Assembly (NCBI RefSeq): GCF_004027225.2
Contig: NC_044296.2
Coordinates: forward strand, 4,136,796 to 4,200,795
Reading direction: 5' to 3'
Source of the DNA: Strigops habroptila
Lineage: Eukaryota; Chordata; Aves; Psittaciformes; Psittacidae
Length of the DNA stretch: 64,000 nt
Shown here: piece by piece, positions 25,501 through 38,849 of the stretch
Numbering within the stretch: the stretch's first letter is position 1
Layout: every line of letters starts with the position of its first letter
The notes under the pieces: model-generated
Seen by the model: only the letters and a program-made list of their open reading frames with translations
Databases searched by the model: none
What the model was told of the DNA's origin: nothing
Translations under genes and position numbers: made by a program

Positions 25501-26314
25501 AGGACAACACCCCTGACCCACTGAGGGAGTCGGTGCGTGCTGCTGCAGAGCTCACCCTCCTGTCGTTGTTGAGCTCAAAGGCAGGAAACTGCAGCAGTCA
25601 ACAGAGAACAAGTAGAAAAAGAGCATCTTTGTCCAGATGCCCTTGGAATTGATGAGGAGAGAAGGTAACTGGTGCAGACATCTCAGCAGAAGCCCTGACA
25701 GAACAGGCATCTCCACCTCTTGCTCACAGAGCTTTTCAGTGTGTCTCTTCCAGGCCAGTCTCTTTTCCGGTATTCACAGCACGTTGCTATTCTCAGTTTG
25801 TTTCAATATGTGTTTCTGTATTTGTTCAGTAGAGCTTTTCCCATAAGAACTGCTGCTGTCTCCATGCCCTGTGAAAACAGAGATGGTGCTATACCAGCCA
25901 AGCAGATGCACTCACTCAGAACCACTTTCTGCTTCCCCATTTTCTCACAGGAGACCATAATCTATTATTTCTGTGGCTTTTTTTTGCCTTTTACAGGAAA
26001 CTGAACTGAGCTTGTCAGAGAAAACCAGTATCAGCCAGAGCAGCTGCTGGGGTTTTTCTGTTTCTCTCACGAAATGAGATTTAAGAGGCTGGTGTCTATC
26101 CCTGTCTGTATCTCCTCTGTATCTCGCTGGCACACAGAGGAGTAATTAAAGAAAACTTAGTAATCTGCATTTATGGGCTCCTTTTGCAGATAATACATGC
26201 TTAATCTCCAGTCATCTAGCCAAATAAGAAGAGATTAACCAACATCCTAATCTATCATAAATCAAACAGGCAGGGAGACAGCATCTTAAGAGACAAACAT
26301 CACAGAGAGCCTAC

Positions 26315-26348
26315 ATTAGGGTTTAGCCTACATTATTCTAAACCTAAT
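26315..26348. repeat. Imperfect hairpin, 11-12 bp stem
   Basis: ATTAGGGTTTAG (26315-26326) faces CTAAACCTAAT (26338-26348) across an 11-base loop, with one unpaired G. The short text 'gcctacatta' is also repeated directly at 26309 and 26325. No flanking target duplication or transposon end is evident. Confidence 0.6.
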
Positions 26349-27949
26349 TTGAGCCATTGTTAGGGCTCTAAAGTCATGGATTTCTAGAGTGTTCTTCAAG
26401 GCACTGCAATCTGTGATGTGCTCTGTGCACCTCACACTGCATCTACCCATCGTTATTGCTGATTACACCAATTCTTGTCACTAACAAAGCAAAGAAAATG
26501 ACCTCGCTCCCTGATTCAAGCAGTTGGTTGCGGTGGGACAAGAAGTCCTCAACTAGCAGATCTTTTTTTGGAAAGTCAGGATCTGCCAACTCGATTGAAA
26601 AGCACCAGGGGCTGGGCTAGCTGGAAAAGCAGCAGCTTGGTTTCTGAGGAGCTTTCTGTAATTTGCAAATCCAAACCAAACAAAATCAACCAAATCTTTT
26701 CCAGGGACATTCTGGATTTCCTCCGGCTATAAAAATGTTCAAGCCTCTAAACATACCAGACCTGTTTTCCTGCATTCCACAGCTAGAGTCTACCTGTAGC
26801 CTAAAGCCTCAGCCTAAATCACTATCTCACACTGATTCTTCCTAAAAGGAGCTCTCTAAATAATTCCCTCTTTTGGAACAATAAGGAAACAGATAAGGAT
26901 CGTGATAGAAAATACTCTAAATTGTACTTTTTCTAGGGATAATGTGTAAGATGCAAATGCACAAGTGTGAAAGAGAGACCAGACCCAAAGGTATTAAGAA
27001 ATGATGATCTTAGCACTGTCAGCATCTCCTTCTTGTCAGAAATGCCATCGTGGAGGTGAAGTGAGGAGCAGCTGTGACTCAGAGCAGGCTCTGGCGTGAC
27101 GGGGAACTTGTTTTCTCACTGTCTGTCTGTTCCATGAGCCGTCACCCCCCAGCAGCTTGCTCACAGGCTGCTGCCTTTACACAGAGCAGGATTAAACTCT
27201 TAGCTGGGAGGCAATTTTGTCTTGGTGTTTACCAAGAACCACACTGTTGACATCCAAACCTCTTTAACTGGTGTTTCCTTACAGTAGATGGACACACGCA
27301 TCTCCGTGGGGCCAATGGCAAAAGCATCCTAAAGAGGCAGGTATCAGCCCGCTGCGTATGGAGTGTTTGGCATCAACAGCCTGTTTTCTCCATTGCTGGT
27401 AGTTTGCCTTATCATTGTTTTGTCTTCCTAGTAGAGATGGAAGAAGCTCCTACTAAATCCTGACGCCTTTAGGAGCTTTCTCAAGTATCTTTTATAGGAG
27501 TTTATTCTGATTTCTCATTGTTTTGGCAAAGAATCAAGATATCTTAAGAAAAAATCTTGGCTGCAGCAAAAAGCTGGGGATCTAAAGTCGTAGGACGTGC
27601 CATGCTATTCCAGCCTTATCTTCCATCTAATCCTGTGCTGTGTCTTGCAGTAGCCAGTTAGGTCCTTTAAAGAACAGCACAAGGACTGTAGACAATTACA
27701 GCTAAGGGCCCAAACAAAGATGTGCTGCTGCAAAATGCATAAAGCTGTAATTTTTAATGCTTCTGTGTGTCCTGTGTGCTACTTGGACTGACGCTCTCAG
27801 CACCAATCTAGTGCTTTATATCTTTGAAGCATCACACAGCCATGAAATAGGCTGCAGGAAGGAGGTGCGGGTGTTTGGCAGCTGATCACCTGGCAAGTGT
27901 TAAAAGGAACAAGTTCCCTATTGCTCAGGAGATGGCCAAGGTAACAACC

Positions 27950-28093
27950 ATAGAATCATAGCATGGCTTGGGTTGGAAAGGACCTTAAGATCATCCAGTT
28001 CCAAACCCCTGCCATGAGCAGGGACACCTCACACTAGACCTTGTCGCCCAAGGCTCTGTCCAAGCTGGCCTTGAACACTGCCAGGGATGGAGC
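27950..28093 (-). repeat. CR1 LINE 3'-end fragment
   Basis: Typical reversed CR1 3' end: it begins 'catagaatcatagcatggct', passes 'ggaccttaagatcatccag' and ends in 'cttgaacactgccagggatg'. Only the last part of the element is present, 5' truncated. Confidence 0.9.
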
Positions 28094-29889
28094 ATTTACT
28101 TTCTGGGTCTTTCTGCTTATCTGGATTACAGAATTTGGTTACTCTGGACAAAATGTGGAAGAATGTACATACTGCCATTAATAGTAAAAGGGGAAAACAA
28201 GCACTGGTTGCTCTAGCTTGGCACTGGATTTTGTTGGCTCTGCCCTTTCTCATGTAAGCTCTTCAGTACAGGACTTCTTCCCTTTGGCCTCTCTTTTTTA
28301 CTTCAGTTCATTTACTGTGAAGAATTGATGTGTTCTGTAAAATTCTCCTAATGGTTTGGGTTTTTTCCTACAATCACAGTAAGGGCAGTAGAGCTTTCCC
28401 TATCTGTGAGGCTGATCTGCAGCAATGGAAAAGCTGTGGACACTGGGTTTGGCTCTCTCTATGTAACAGAAAAGGGAAACCTGTCAGTCAGCAAGAAACG
28501 CTGAGAGCATCAAGTTAAACACTTTGCTTTTTCCATCGGGCAACCAGGGCCTCTTTGAGGATTAAACCTAGTGCTAAATTTAGCCACCTCTCACTGGAGT
28601 TAGTATCAGAAGTTATCAGATCAGAACATCTTTGGAGGGAGTGACGTCTGTCCCATGGAAGTCTAAGCCCTGTACTACAGCGGGATTTGGAGCTGGGAAC
28701 ATTTTGCACAGCAGGAAACTCTTGAGACATTGTAGGCTTTTTCAATGCACTTGAAACACCTCCTCTCCTCAGTGTGCTCCTTTATTGTTCTCTCCAGGTC
28801 CTGAGCACCATTTGGTGATGCCACTGGAGAGCAGAATGGTCAAACCACGTGAAACATTCTTATGCCTTCTTTATTCTGGATTTATTTTAAATATGTATAA
28901 GGCTTCCACTGAACTTTTCCGTTGGTTGGGTCATACAAAGACTATAAATCCCACACTCCAATGCAACTTCTGTTCTCAACTGTTCTGATAAATTAAGGAG
29001 TATTAAACATTTGAAAAGAGTTAGATCTGGGAGGAGACAAGTGAAACCCTTCAGAAAATAAATAGCCCTTTACAGATCCTTGTTTAGTGAGCCAGGTAGA
29101 TAGACTGTGTCATGTTTGCCTCCTCACTCTCATCTCTGTGCCATGGAAGTGAGTTACTCCATCCCTTTAGGAAATGTCCAGCTACCATTTCATTCTGGTT
29201 GGAGCAGAGTCTTAAGGAAGAAGTGTATGTACAGGTAAAGTAGCCCTGCAGAACCCGGTGTCCACACAGCAATGGTTAAAATACGCTCCTTTTTGCAAGA
29301 TCCATCGTTGCTTTTGGGATGTAGGATGCCTGTCTGGGATTGTACCAAAGACTACAAACGCTGAGCCGTGGAACTTCAAGAAAGGTTCCATATCTCTCAC
29401 TAGGAAAGGCTCCACTAAACAAAACCTGTGACTTCTTGATGGCACTTGTCTTCTCAAGACTAATCCCATTGCAGATAAGGTACTTTGAAGCTTTACAGAG
29501 CTTTAATGTTAACGTCCTTGGAATACTTCTCCTATCTGTTCTTGTGTATTTACCTGTCACGGGTGAATGTCCTCCTTCCTCTTACAGTGACTAAATAGAC
29601 CGCTATAAACACCAAAGGAAGTTACTTTCCTTATTTCCTTCCCTGAAGTCTCAGACAGTCCCTTTGGATGACATCGCTACAAATACAACGAAAGCAGTGG
29701 GCCTTTTGCCATGTTCTTTCCATTTATAACATGCTCGGGTGTGTTTGAGTTTCTCTTCAGTTAGAATCCTTTTGTCATCAGGTCAAGGAGACTTTCAAGA
29801 GATCAAGGAGCGTGTAGCTTCTGAAACTGGTGAGAGTAAAAGAAACACGTTTCCTCAAGCGCCAGTGGACGATCAGTCACTTCACAATT

Positions 29890-31649
29890 TTTATTAGTTG
29901 GCAGCTTTTATAAAACAAAATTCCTCTTAATCAGACATCTCATAAAACATTTATAGTCTTCTGCATGCCAGTGATACATCAGGTTTCAATAGACCAGTAT
30001 CTGCAGAACCAGACAGTTTGAGTTGTCAGGTGGAATTCCTGTTTTCTACAGGGGGAGGGAAACTCACAAAATTAAGGCACTGTCAAAACCCAGCCCCACA
30101 AATCATTTCACCTTTGTCCTGCCTTTCAGCTGGTTGGATACAGTATTTATTTGTATTCAATTTTTTAATTAACCATCAATTTCCATTTTGAACAGGGACA
30201 CAAAAAACCCAAAACCTGCTTTTCTTCAATCCCTTCAATCCTAGTTCTACTCCCAGTTGCAAAATGACAGCAGCAAAGCTTATTGCTAGGGTTGGCAACA
30301 CGCTGCCTAACAAAGCCCACTGCCCTGTCCCCACACGTGCCATTCTCACTGCAGTGATCCCAACCCTTGGATGATGACACTTCTAAGAACAAAATGAGTG
30401 ATAAGAACAGCTTAAAACTAGTCTAAAAGCCAGTACTCATTCAGCAGAACTGACAGGCTCCTCCCTGAGCCATGCAAGGCATTTCATGTTCTTCCCTCAT
30501 TGGGCACAAGCTGTTTTCACAGACCAGTAGTTTGGCCAAAAGGGACCTACAAGGGATAATCTGTATCTCCAGCTATCAGTCCTTTAAAGTAGTTTCAGTC
30601 AGCTGGTGTGGAATCCACTTCTTCAGCCTTTATATCTTAACTTAAGAAGATATAAAGGGTGAAGAGCACATCAAAATCACTACTTCAAGCACAAACCAGT
30701 ACATAGCTGTGGGCTTAGAAATACTCAATTCTCCATAGAAAGATGCAACATTTTAAAAAAAGCCACATTCAGGTCCATGAATTAGGTGCCCTGGCAATTA
30801 TAAATAAATAGTAATAAATACTTATTTACACTCACACACCCTTCTTGTATCCCACAGGGTTACACACAAACCAGAACCATGCTTCTTCCTTAGTTCAGTA
30901 TGATCAGGTTTGAGGTGGGACCCGCTTAGCAACGTGCAGCAATGCTACAGAACAGTTTAGAATACTAACAGTACCAGTACGTAGCACTCGGAGCATTTCA
31001 CAGCTTCAAAGCTCTTCCAAACACAGACTTAGGTAAGAAAGTGACAATATTCTACCCATTATCAGAGGGACATTGAGTGAGAGAAACAGAGTTTGGCCAG
31101 GACACCAGAGTCAGTGTCCTTACTGCATATGAAATGTCATATTAATTGGAGATATGGCAGATGTGGGAGCTAGGGAAAATTAGATCAGGCTCATGTGAGA
31201 CCATTTAATTTCATTGAGTATGAAATCCAATTTCCACATTGATTGCATCTAAACAGTTTGTTCTTTTGGTAGACATCAAAAAGGTCAATGAAAACTCAAA
31301 GGGACTTGGGAGTTGCAGGAGCACAAACCATCACCTCCATTCATAAATAAACCCAGTGAAAGATTTTACAGCAGCTGAACGAGCTGCATCATAACTGCTG
31401 ACAGCTTGAGAACTGGCACCCACTTATCATCCTGGCCCAAACCTACAAATCCCTGAAAATGTGACCAGAATAGAGAGACCAGCAGCAGCACAGAGAGCAC
31501 AAATGAAATTCAGGGACCCGCCTGGCAGTGTCCTGGCCTCCACCTCTCCTGGAGTCTGAGAAGGACTGGAGGATAAAGGAGGTCACAGGTGGCTTTGAGA
31601 CTCAGTTCTGGAAGAATTTTCCTGGCCTATTTACTGGGTGGTTGCTTTT
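29890..31649 (-). terminator. TMEM38A: TMEM38A 3' UTR and candidate polyadenylation signals
   Basis: The interval downstream of the TMEM38A stop has no other gene. Minus-strand AATAAA signals lie at 30151-30146 and 29895-29890; use of the latter would give a 3' UTR of about 1.8 kb. A further AATAAA (31654-31649) overlaps the stop codon itself (GAA TAA AAA). I cannot tell from sequence which signal is used. Confidence 0.5.
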
Positions 31650-34600
31650 TTATTCAGCTTTTTTTGCTTTCCGTTTCCTTGTGCCTTCATTTAGCTCTTC
31701 TTTTGACTTGGCAGGAGGCGGCGGATGGGAAACCTCATGGGAGGCCCCGTGATGATCGTGATGGTGACTGGTGTGTCCACTGGAAACGGAGCCAAAGAAA
31801 ACTGGGCAGATGAAGCTTTCCACCGGAGCAAAAGGTGAGGCGTGAGAGTGAGTTGCCGTCATGAAAACCTGCCGTGCAAAAGTGAATACTCAGAGATCAC
31901 ATACATCAGCTATGAAATATTAGCTAGGAAGGAGCATTCCACTTAGTCCAGGTAGAAGTCCCTATTGCTACGTGGCCCAGCTGTAGCACAAGGATTTTCT
32001 CCCCTACTTCTGATATGATGGAGAATTTAGCCTCTAATTTCCTGAGCAAGTTTCCTGGTATGTACAGCCAATGCCTTCAACAGTGGCTTGGAAAGGTGGA
32101 CACCTCCAGTTGGAGTGTGAACCCTTTCTGTGGTTCTGTAGATTTGTTAGCAGGAAGCCTGCTGCAAACTTACCTTGCAAACTATCATGAACATGGTGAA
32201 AAAGAAGATGAGGTTGGCTTCAGAAATAGGGAGCCAGTGAGTCTGTTGCAGAGTGAAGAGGACTGTGCCATACAGACTAGCCTTTGTAGGGCTAGAAGAG
32301 AAATAAGTTTTCTAGGTTTGCATCCAGTCCTGAATGGTTCTTTAAATGCCATTTTTAGGCTGACAGAGAATTTACAGGCTACGTACTTACAAGGACATAC
32401 GAAGAATTTCATTTGTTTCTGGCTTCCAGACCCCACGGAGCAGTTGCTCAACGTTAGACATCAAAGCAACACCAGAACCTGTGAAACAGTGAAAATGAAC
32501 AGCTAGAACTGCCACAGCAGAGGAGAGCTCTGCTGTCTTTCTAGATCCCCAAGGGATGACAGCCTAAGGGGAACAAAAGGTTCATGATATTCTTCCCAAG
32601 TTAGCCTAAAACAGCAGAGCGGGGCAAATGCTTTCTTGATGTGCTCTAAGGTGTTACCTGATGGAAAAAGCATTTGCCTCTGTTCCATTTACTGATGCTC
32701 AAATGCTTGCTCCAAACACAAGCTAAAGGAAAACTGACTGGGCTGTTCAACACTGATAGAACCCCCCTGAAAAGATACAGGTGAGGCCAGAGACAGTCAA
32801 ACACATGAGAAAATAAGGAATTCCTGAATTCTACACCCATATTTCATAGTGACTCCAGTTCTTCATGCCTCCAATAAAGTTAGAGGATGACTCAACTGAC
32901 AACCATTCTGCAAGGATGAATAAATACCTGTGTTCCAGGGAACATGATTGATGGAAGCCAGCTGACCACATCTACTAACTGCTGGCCAGCACTGGGTGAC
33001 GTGGTCACCTTCAGCCTCACTCACAGATTCTCCCGTCCCTCCCCACAGGGCTGGGTGCATTTAGAGTATCTCATCTTTCACCTTTGACCCATCCAACAGC
33101 CATCATAATGAACCAGCCATGGTGGTAGTGATGGTGAGCGTGGTGGACCCCAGCCGCAATCTTGCGAACTCTCACCACCTCCTTCATTGCCACAAAGATG
33201 AGCTTCACTGGCAGAAAGCTGACACACTTGTAGAAGAGGTTCATGGGACAGAAGAATATCAAATACCTGGAACAAAACCACAAAGAATTTGAGGACCAAC
33301 TTGTTTGTCCTGATTTGAGATGGGTAGAGAGGATTGATGAGGTGTGCTGTAGTGTTAGCCTGAATTATGTCGGGGAGAAGGAAACACTGGTTCTGTCACG
33401 CAACCCATATGCAGTGAGGAAATGAAACGTGGAGTAACTGTGGTTAATTTGTGCACATTTCACTAACATGATGAATAAAATGCCCCCAGATTTCCAGTGT
33501 GTGCCACTCCTCTACTATATGTGGTATCTGTAGTGCGTGCTGCTTTTGTGGCAGCTATAAATGGAAATGCCCAGTGGTTGGACTGGACCCAACCTGTATT
33601 ATCAAAGCAGTAGACAACCAGTCAGAGAAACTGGAAACTAGATCTAGGAATACAAAAGACTCAAAGACTCCCTCACCCCACCTCTTCTTTCCCCACTTAA
33701 TCCAAGGAAGGTTATACACGTGTGTCACACAAACAGATGAGTTTAGATGCAGCCAGCATCGTGTGCTTCATAAATGAGGTGAAGTGCAGAGACTCACCAG
33801 ACTGCTGTGGCCAGGATGACACTGGAGTTATTACTGAAGTAATCAATAGGTGATTGTCCAAGTAACAGATCAGCAAGTATGTAACTTCCAAAGCAGTGGA
33901 GCATAGCACAAAGCCAGGAGGCAAAAGGGCTCTTGCGAGACATCTCCACAGCTCCTGTGAAGCAAACGCTAAATGAGAAAGTAGATTCAGGAAGTAAGCA
34001 GAAATTTCAAGACCTTCTAAGAAAGAGGCTTGTGGTGCATGTTCTCCAACAAAATAAGTCAAAGAAAAGTGCTTGTAAAATAAAATACAAAGATGTGTGT
34101 TTGGTGAAACCTGAACAAGTACCAGAGATTGGCAAGAGGTACATGTGATTGCAGCTTGCAGGCCCCCCATGAGGTCTCAAGTGAACTGAGTCATTGGAAG
34201 TGTATGATTTGACTAAGAGTTTATCTCCTGGATTTGCTGCTACTTACTGCAATCAGAAAGAACCATTTCCCCCTTGAAATCAATGTCTTTGTACAGGCTA
34301 AAAATAAGGTGCATACTAGTACCATTCTCTCCATTGCTTCAACCTAGGTGCCCTCTAGAATTCATGAGCAATCTGTTCAACTCTTTCATTCATAAGATAA
34401 CCTGTAAAAATAGAACAGTAATTCTTAACCTTCACTTGAAAGAGGAGGATTTGAGGATTCTTCCCTGCTCCTGTACTAGTTTGGAAACACCCTCTGAAAA
34501 TACCACTTGATATTAAACCACTGTGACTATTTGGCAATACATTATGTTCTCCTCCCACAAGCTTCTATTGATTTTTAATTCCTTTAATTCCTCCATTTTC

Positions 34601-36103
34601 AGCCACCTCTGTCCTTCTCCAAGGAAATCTCTCAAGAACATCAATTCTGTAGGATTGTTTCATCACCTTAAACTGTTCTGGAGTCCGTCGTGCAGCATTT
34701 CAGATACCAAGCTCTCTGTTCAGTAAGCCAGTGGCAGGCAGTTAAAAGAAAATGCTAAAATGTTATGTCAACATTACTAACCTTAATTAGCAGTATGTGA
34801 ATCAGCATATGCTAAAACTACGCCTGCTCAGACTCTTCCATCCTTAAAGACATTTGATCCAGCTGAAAACACAGTGGAAACGAGACAGCTGCAACAGCCA
34901 TGGCATGAAGCTGGTTCTATAGGAACCTGTAGTTTAGCCTGAGGCTTAATTTAGTAACACTTGTTTTTCTTTGGCTCCATGAAGCCACGCTGTCTCCAGG
35001 GAGGAACCAGGACATTACTGTCCTGACACTGATCTTCAGCAGAGGATCCGTGGGATGAAGCAGTGTAGGAATCTAGTGAAAACAACACCCCAGCCTTATG
35101 CAGTCCAAGTGGATTACAGGGCTTACATAGTTGTAAAAGCTATTTTCATAAGGGTTGCCTGTTAAGTGGTCCGTTCAGGACTTAATGCTGGCAGACAGCT
35201 GTAAGTGATCAGGCCTTGAAAACCCAGCATTTGAGTTTACATGGAGTGTAAATAGAACAGAATGTGGCTCGTACAGCACAGAGCTCTCACAACCAGAGGA
35301 TTTAAAAATCATACCAAAGACTGTTTGGGGTTTTTTTTTCTCCTCGGACATCAGGCAGTTACACTGAGACCATCCAAAACAGCTTGAAAAGTGCACACAC
35401 TATCAAAAACACATGGAGAAGACAGCATTTGGAAAGGAGCAAGGCACAGTCGGACTGCAGCAGGGCGGAAAGTGAAAGCTCAGATTACGGCAGCTGGAAA
35501 AAACCCAAGGGTTTACTTACAGCCTTTTTGTATATAAATAGGAGGAGAGCATTGCCACAGAAATAGAGAAGGCAAGCAACTGGACAGAACCATAACGCTA
35601 AATCCTGGGGTAGCAGCAAAGAAGTGACTGAACTTCTATAATTCAATGTGGTTGGAATCCAGTATGAAATAAAAAGCAAGACTGGTTTTCAAAAATCATT
35701 AGTTCTTGGGGGTTTCTGCTTTATATTTAGACACGCTTGGCACCTCTGGAGCAGCAGCACAAGGCCCTGACACCCAGGTGCAGTGACAGCACAGGCAGGC
35801 GGGATACTTCATGCCCCAAACCCGTCAGGTTTATCCCTCAGGAAGCACGGCAGGAGCGCTGCTGCTGTCCCCACCGCGCACCTACAGCCCCGTGTCACCC
35901 ACCGCGGCCCCCCCGGCCCGGCCCTCACGGACGGGGCCGTTGCCGAGGCGGCTGCCGCTCCTCCGGGCGCCGCGCTCACCTGGCTCGTATTTGAGGTAGA
36001 GGACGGAGACGATGAAGTAAGCCGTGTCGAACAGCGGGAAGACGGGCAGCGAGGCGAAGGCGGCCGCCAGCTCCCCGAGCTGCAGGGCCGCCGCCAGCTC
36101 CAT
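31650..36103 (-). CDS. TMEM38A: TMEM38A, trimeric intracellular cation channel A (TRIC-A)
   Basis: TRIC-A is a homotrimeric K+ channel of the sarcoplasmic/endoplasmic reticulum that supplies counter-current during Ca2+ release, mainly in muscle and brain. Coding exons: 35980-36103, 33798-33954, 33082-33266, 32391-32478, 32174-32291, 31650-31868. All junctions are GT-AG; the total is 891 bases, 296 residues (human 299). The start [13 protein letters not shown] matches the family. Conserved marks include [14 protein letters not shown], the hydrophobic [14 protein letters not shown] segment, the KEVVRVRKI stretch with basic residues of the channel core, [11 protein letters not shown], and a cytosolic tail with a His cluster followed by a KRKAKKAE end. 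TMEM38B is excluded by the tail and position. It is head-to-head with SMIM7. The reading frame is complete with no damage. Confidence 0.96.
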
Positions 36104-36330
36104 GGCGCCGCGGCAGCGAGCAGGGCACCGCCGCCCACCTCCGGAGAGACCCCGCGGCCCCGCGTCCTAACGGCGCTGCGGCACCGACGCGGCGCAAGCC
36201 CGAGGCGCCGCTCGTTTCCCCGCCGCCACCGGCGGACGGTGTCCGGACGCGGAGCCCCCGCCCCGGTGCCACTCCCCCTCTCCGAGGGGCAGCGCCCGCC
36301 CCTTCCGCTTCCTCCGCCAGAGCTGCCGCC

Positions 36331-37827
<1,497 letters not shown>

Positions 37828-38528
37828 AAATCCTCCACAAACCCGTCTGTTGACTTGGAAGAGACTTTTGGCTGGAAACAACTTTTCTATACAGTACAAG
37901 ATGACAATGCTTTCCAAACACAGCCCTGGGATCGCGGCCTGTCCGTCGGTGCGAGCTCCTGACGCACTCGAGGCATTCACCTTCTTCAGCCACTCGTGTA
38001 GTACCACGGTGTGTGCTGTTCGCTTGCAGCCGGGGGCACTGAGCCTTGAGGCCCCTGAGCCAAAATCTTCGCCATTGTTTCAACTTTACTGAAATACAGA
38101 GAACTTTGAGTTGTTTTGCTCAGCTTAGAGCGGGCGGGGGGAGAACCGGAGAGTCCTGAAGCTCCACAGGGTCAGTCGCTCCCGCTCTGGATGTGTCTCC
38201 GTAACGTCACCCTTGTCTCTGTCACTTGGAAGTCACACTTCTCAAGTCTCATTTTTATAAAGTTGAGCAAAGTATTGGTGTAACTTCTCACTATTCCAGT
38301 TCGTTTTGTTGGAGAAATAGAAAAGGCTGATTTAAAAAAACGGGATTCTCAACTTCTGGGTTTTTTTTTTCCAACAAAATACTTCTAAAATTTCAAAGTG
38401 AAGGTGTTTTTTTTTTTTCTAAGCAATATGTAAGGGATAAATAGCAAAATAATTTGGGAAAAATAGCAAAACTAATTCTATAAGCCAATGTTAAGGCTTA
38501 AGTTTTGGAATTATCTTGGAGTTGGTTG

Positions 38529-38534
38529 AATAAA
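38529..38534 (+). terminator. SMIM7: SMIM7 polyadenylation signal
   Basis: A canonical AATAAA lies about 700 bases after the SMIM7 stop, with a T-rich stretch downstream. It gives a 3' UTR of roughly 720 bases. No other plus-strand AATAAA was noticed between the stop and this site. Confidence 0.6.
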
Positions 38535-38682
38535 GTTGCTCTATTTAAGGGTAAAATATATATTTGATGCCATGTTCATTCTGTTACAGGAGAAATCCCT
38601 TTTGTATTGGTGGTTTTTGAGAAACTGTAACTCACCTCCTCATCCTCTCTGGGTTTTTGTGTTGGTTTTATTTAACTTAACT

Positions 38683-38828
38683 CTGCCAGGGATGGGGCAG
38701 CCACAGCTTCTCTGGGCACCCTGTGCCAGCGCCTCAGCACCCTCACAGGGAAGAACTTCTGCCTCAGAGCTCATCTCAATCTCCCCTCTGGCAGGTCAAA
38801 GCCATTCCCCTTGGCCTGTCCCTACGAG
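38683..38828 (-). repeat. CR1 LINE fragment at the edge of the MED26 CpG island
   Basis: Reversed CR1 3' text: 'ctgccagggatggggcagcc', 'ctgtgccagcgcctcagcac', 'cattccccttggcctgtccc'. The 3' tail is absent, so this is an internal piece. About 70 bases are nearly identical to the copy at 63.2 kb. It ends about 610 bases upstream of the MED26 start codon. Confidence 0.88.
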
Positions 38829-38849
38829 CCCGTCAGGACCCATCGGTTC

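Larger units (their letters stand above)
22522..29880. other. Gene-poor interval between the NWD1 remnant and TMEM38A
   Basis: No gene is recognised across this 7.4 kb. It holds a CR1 fragment (27950-28093), an imperfect hairpin (26315-26348), and two similar stretches of about 31 bases around 23745 and 24778 sharing 'cccatggcac.tcctccatccc'. A 141-residue minus-strand open frame at 23383-23808 has no recognisable domain. Upstream NWD1 exons may once have been here but cannot be identified. Confidence 0.5.

Noticed and set aside
26311-26340. Telomere-like TTAGGG motif
   Set aside because: Only one copy of the hexamer is present, inside a hairpin; no tandem telomeric array.
32015-32506. 163-codon plus-strand open frame
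   Set aside because: It is antisense to TMEM38A exons 4 and 5, which carry the real protein; a shadow frame.
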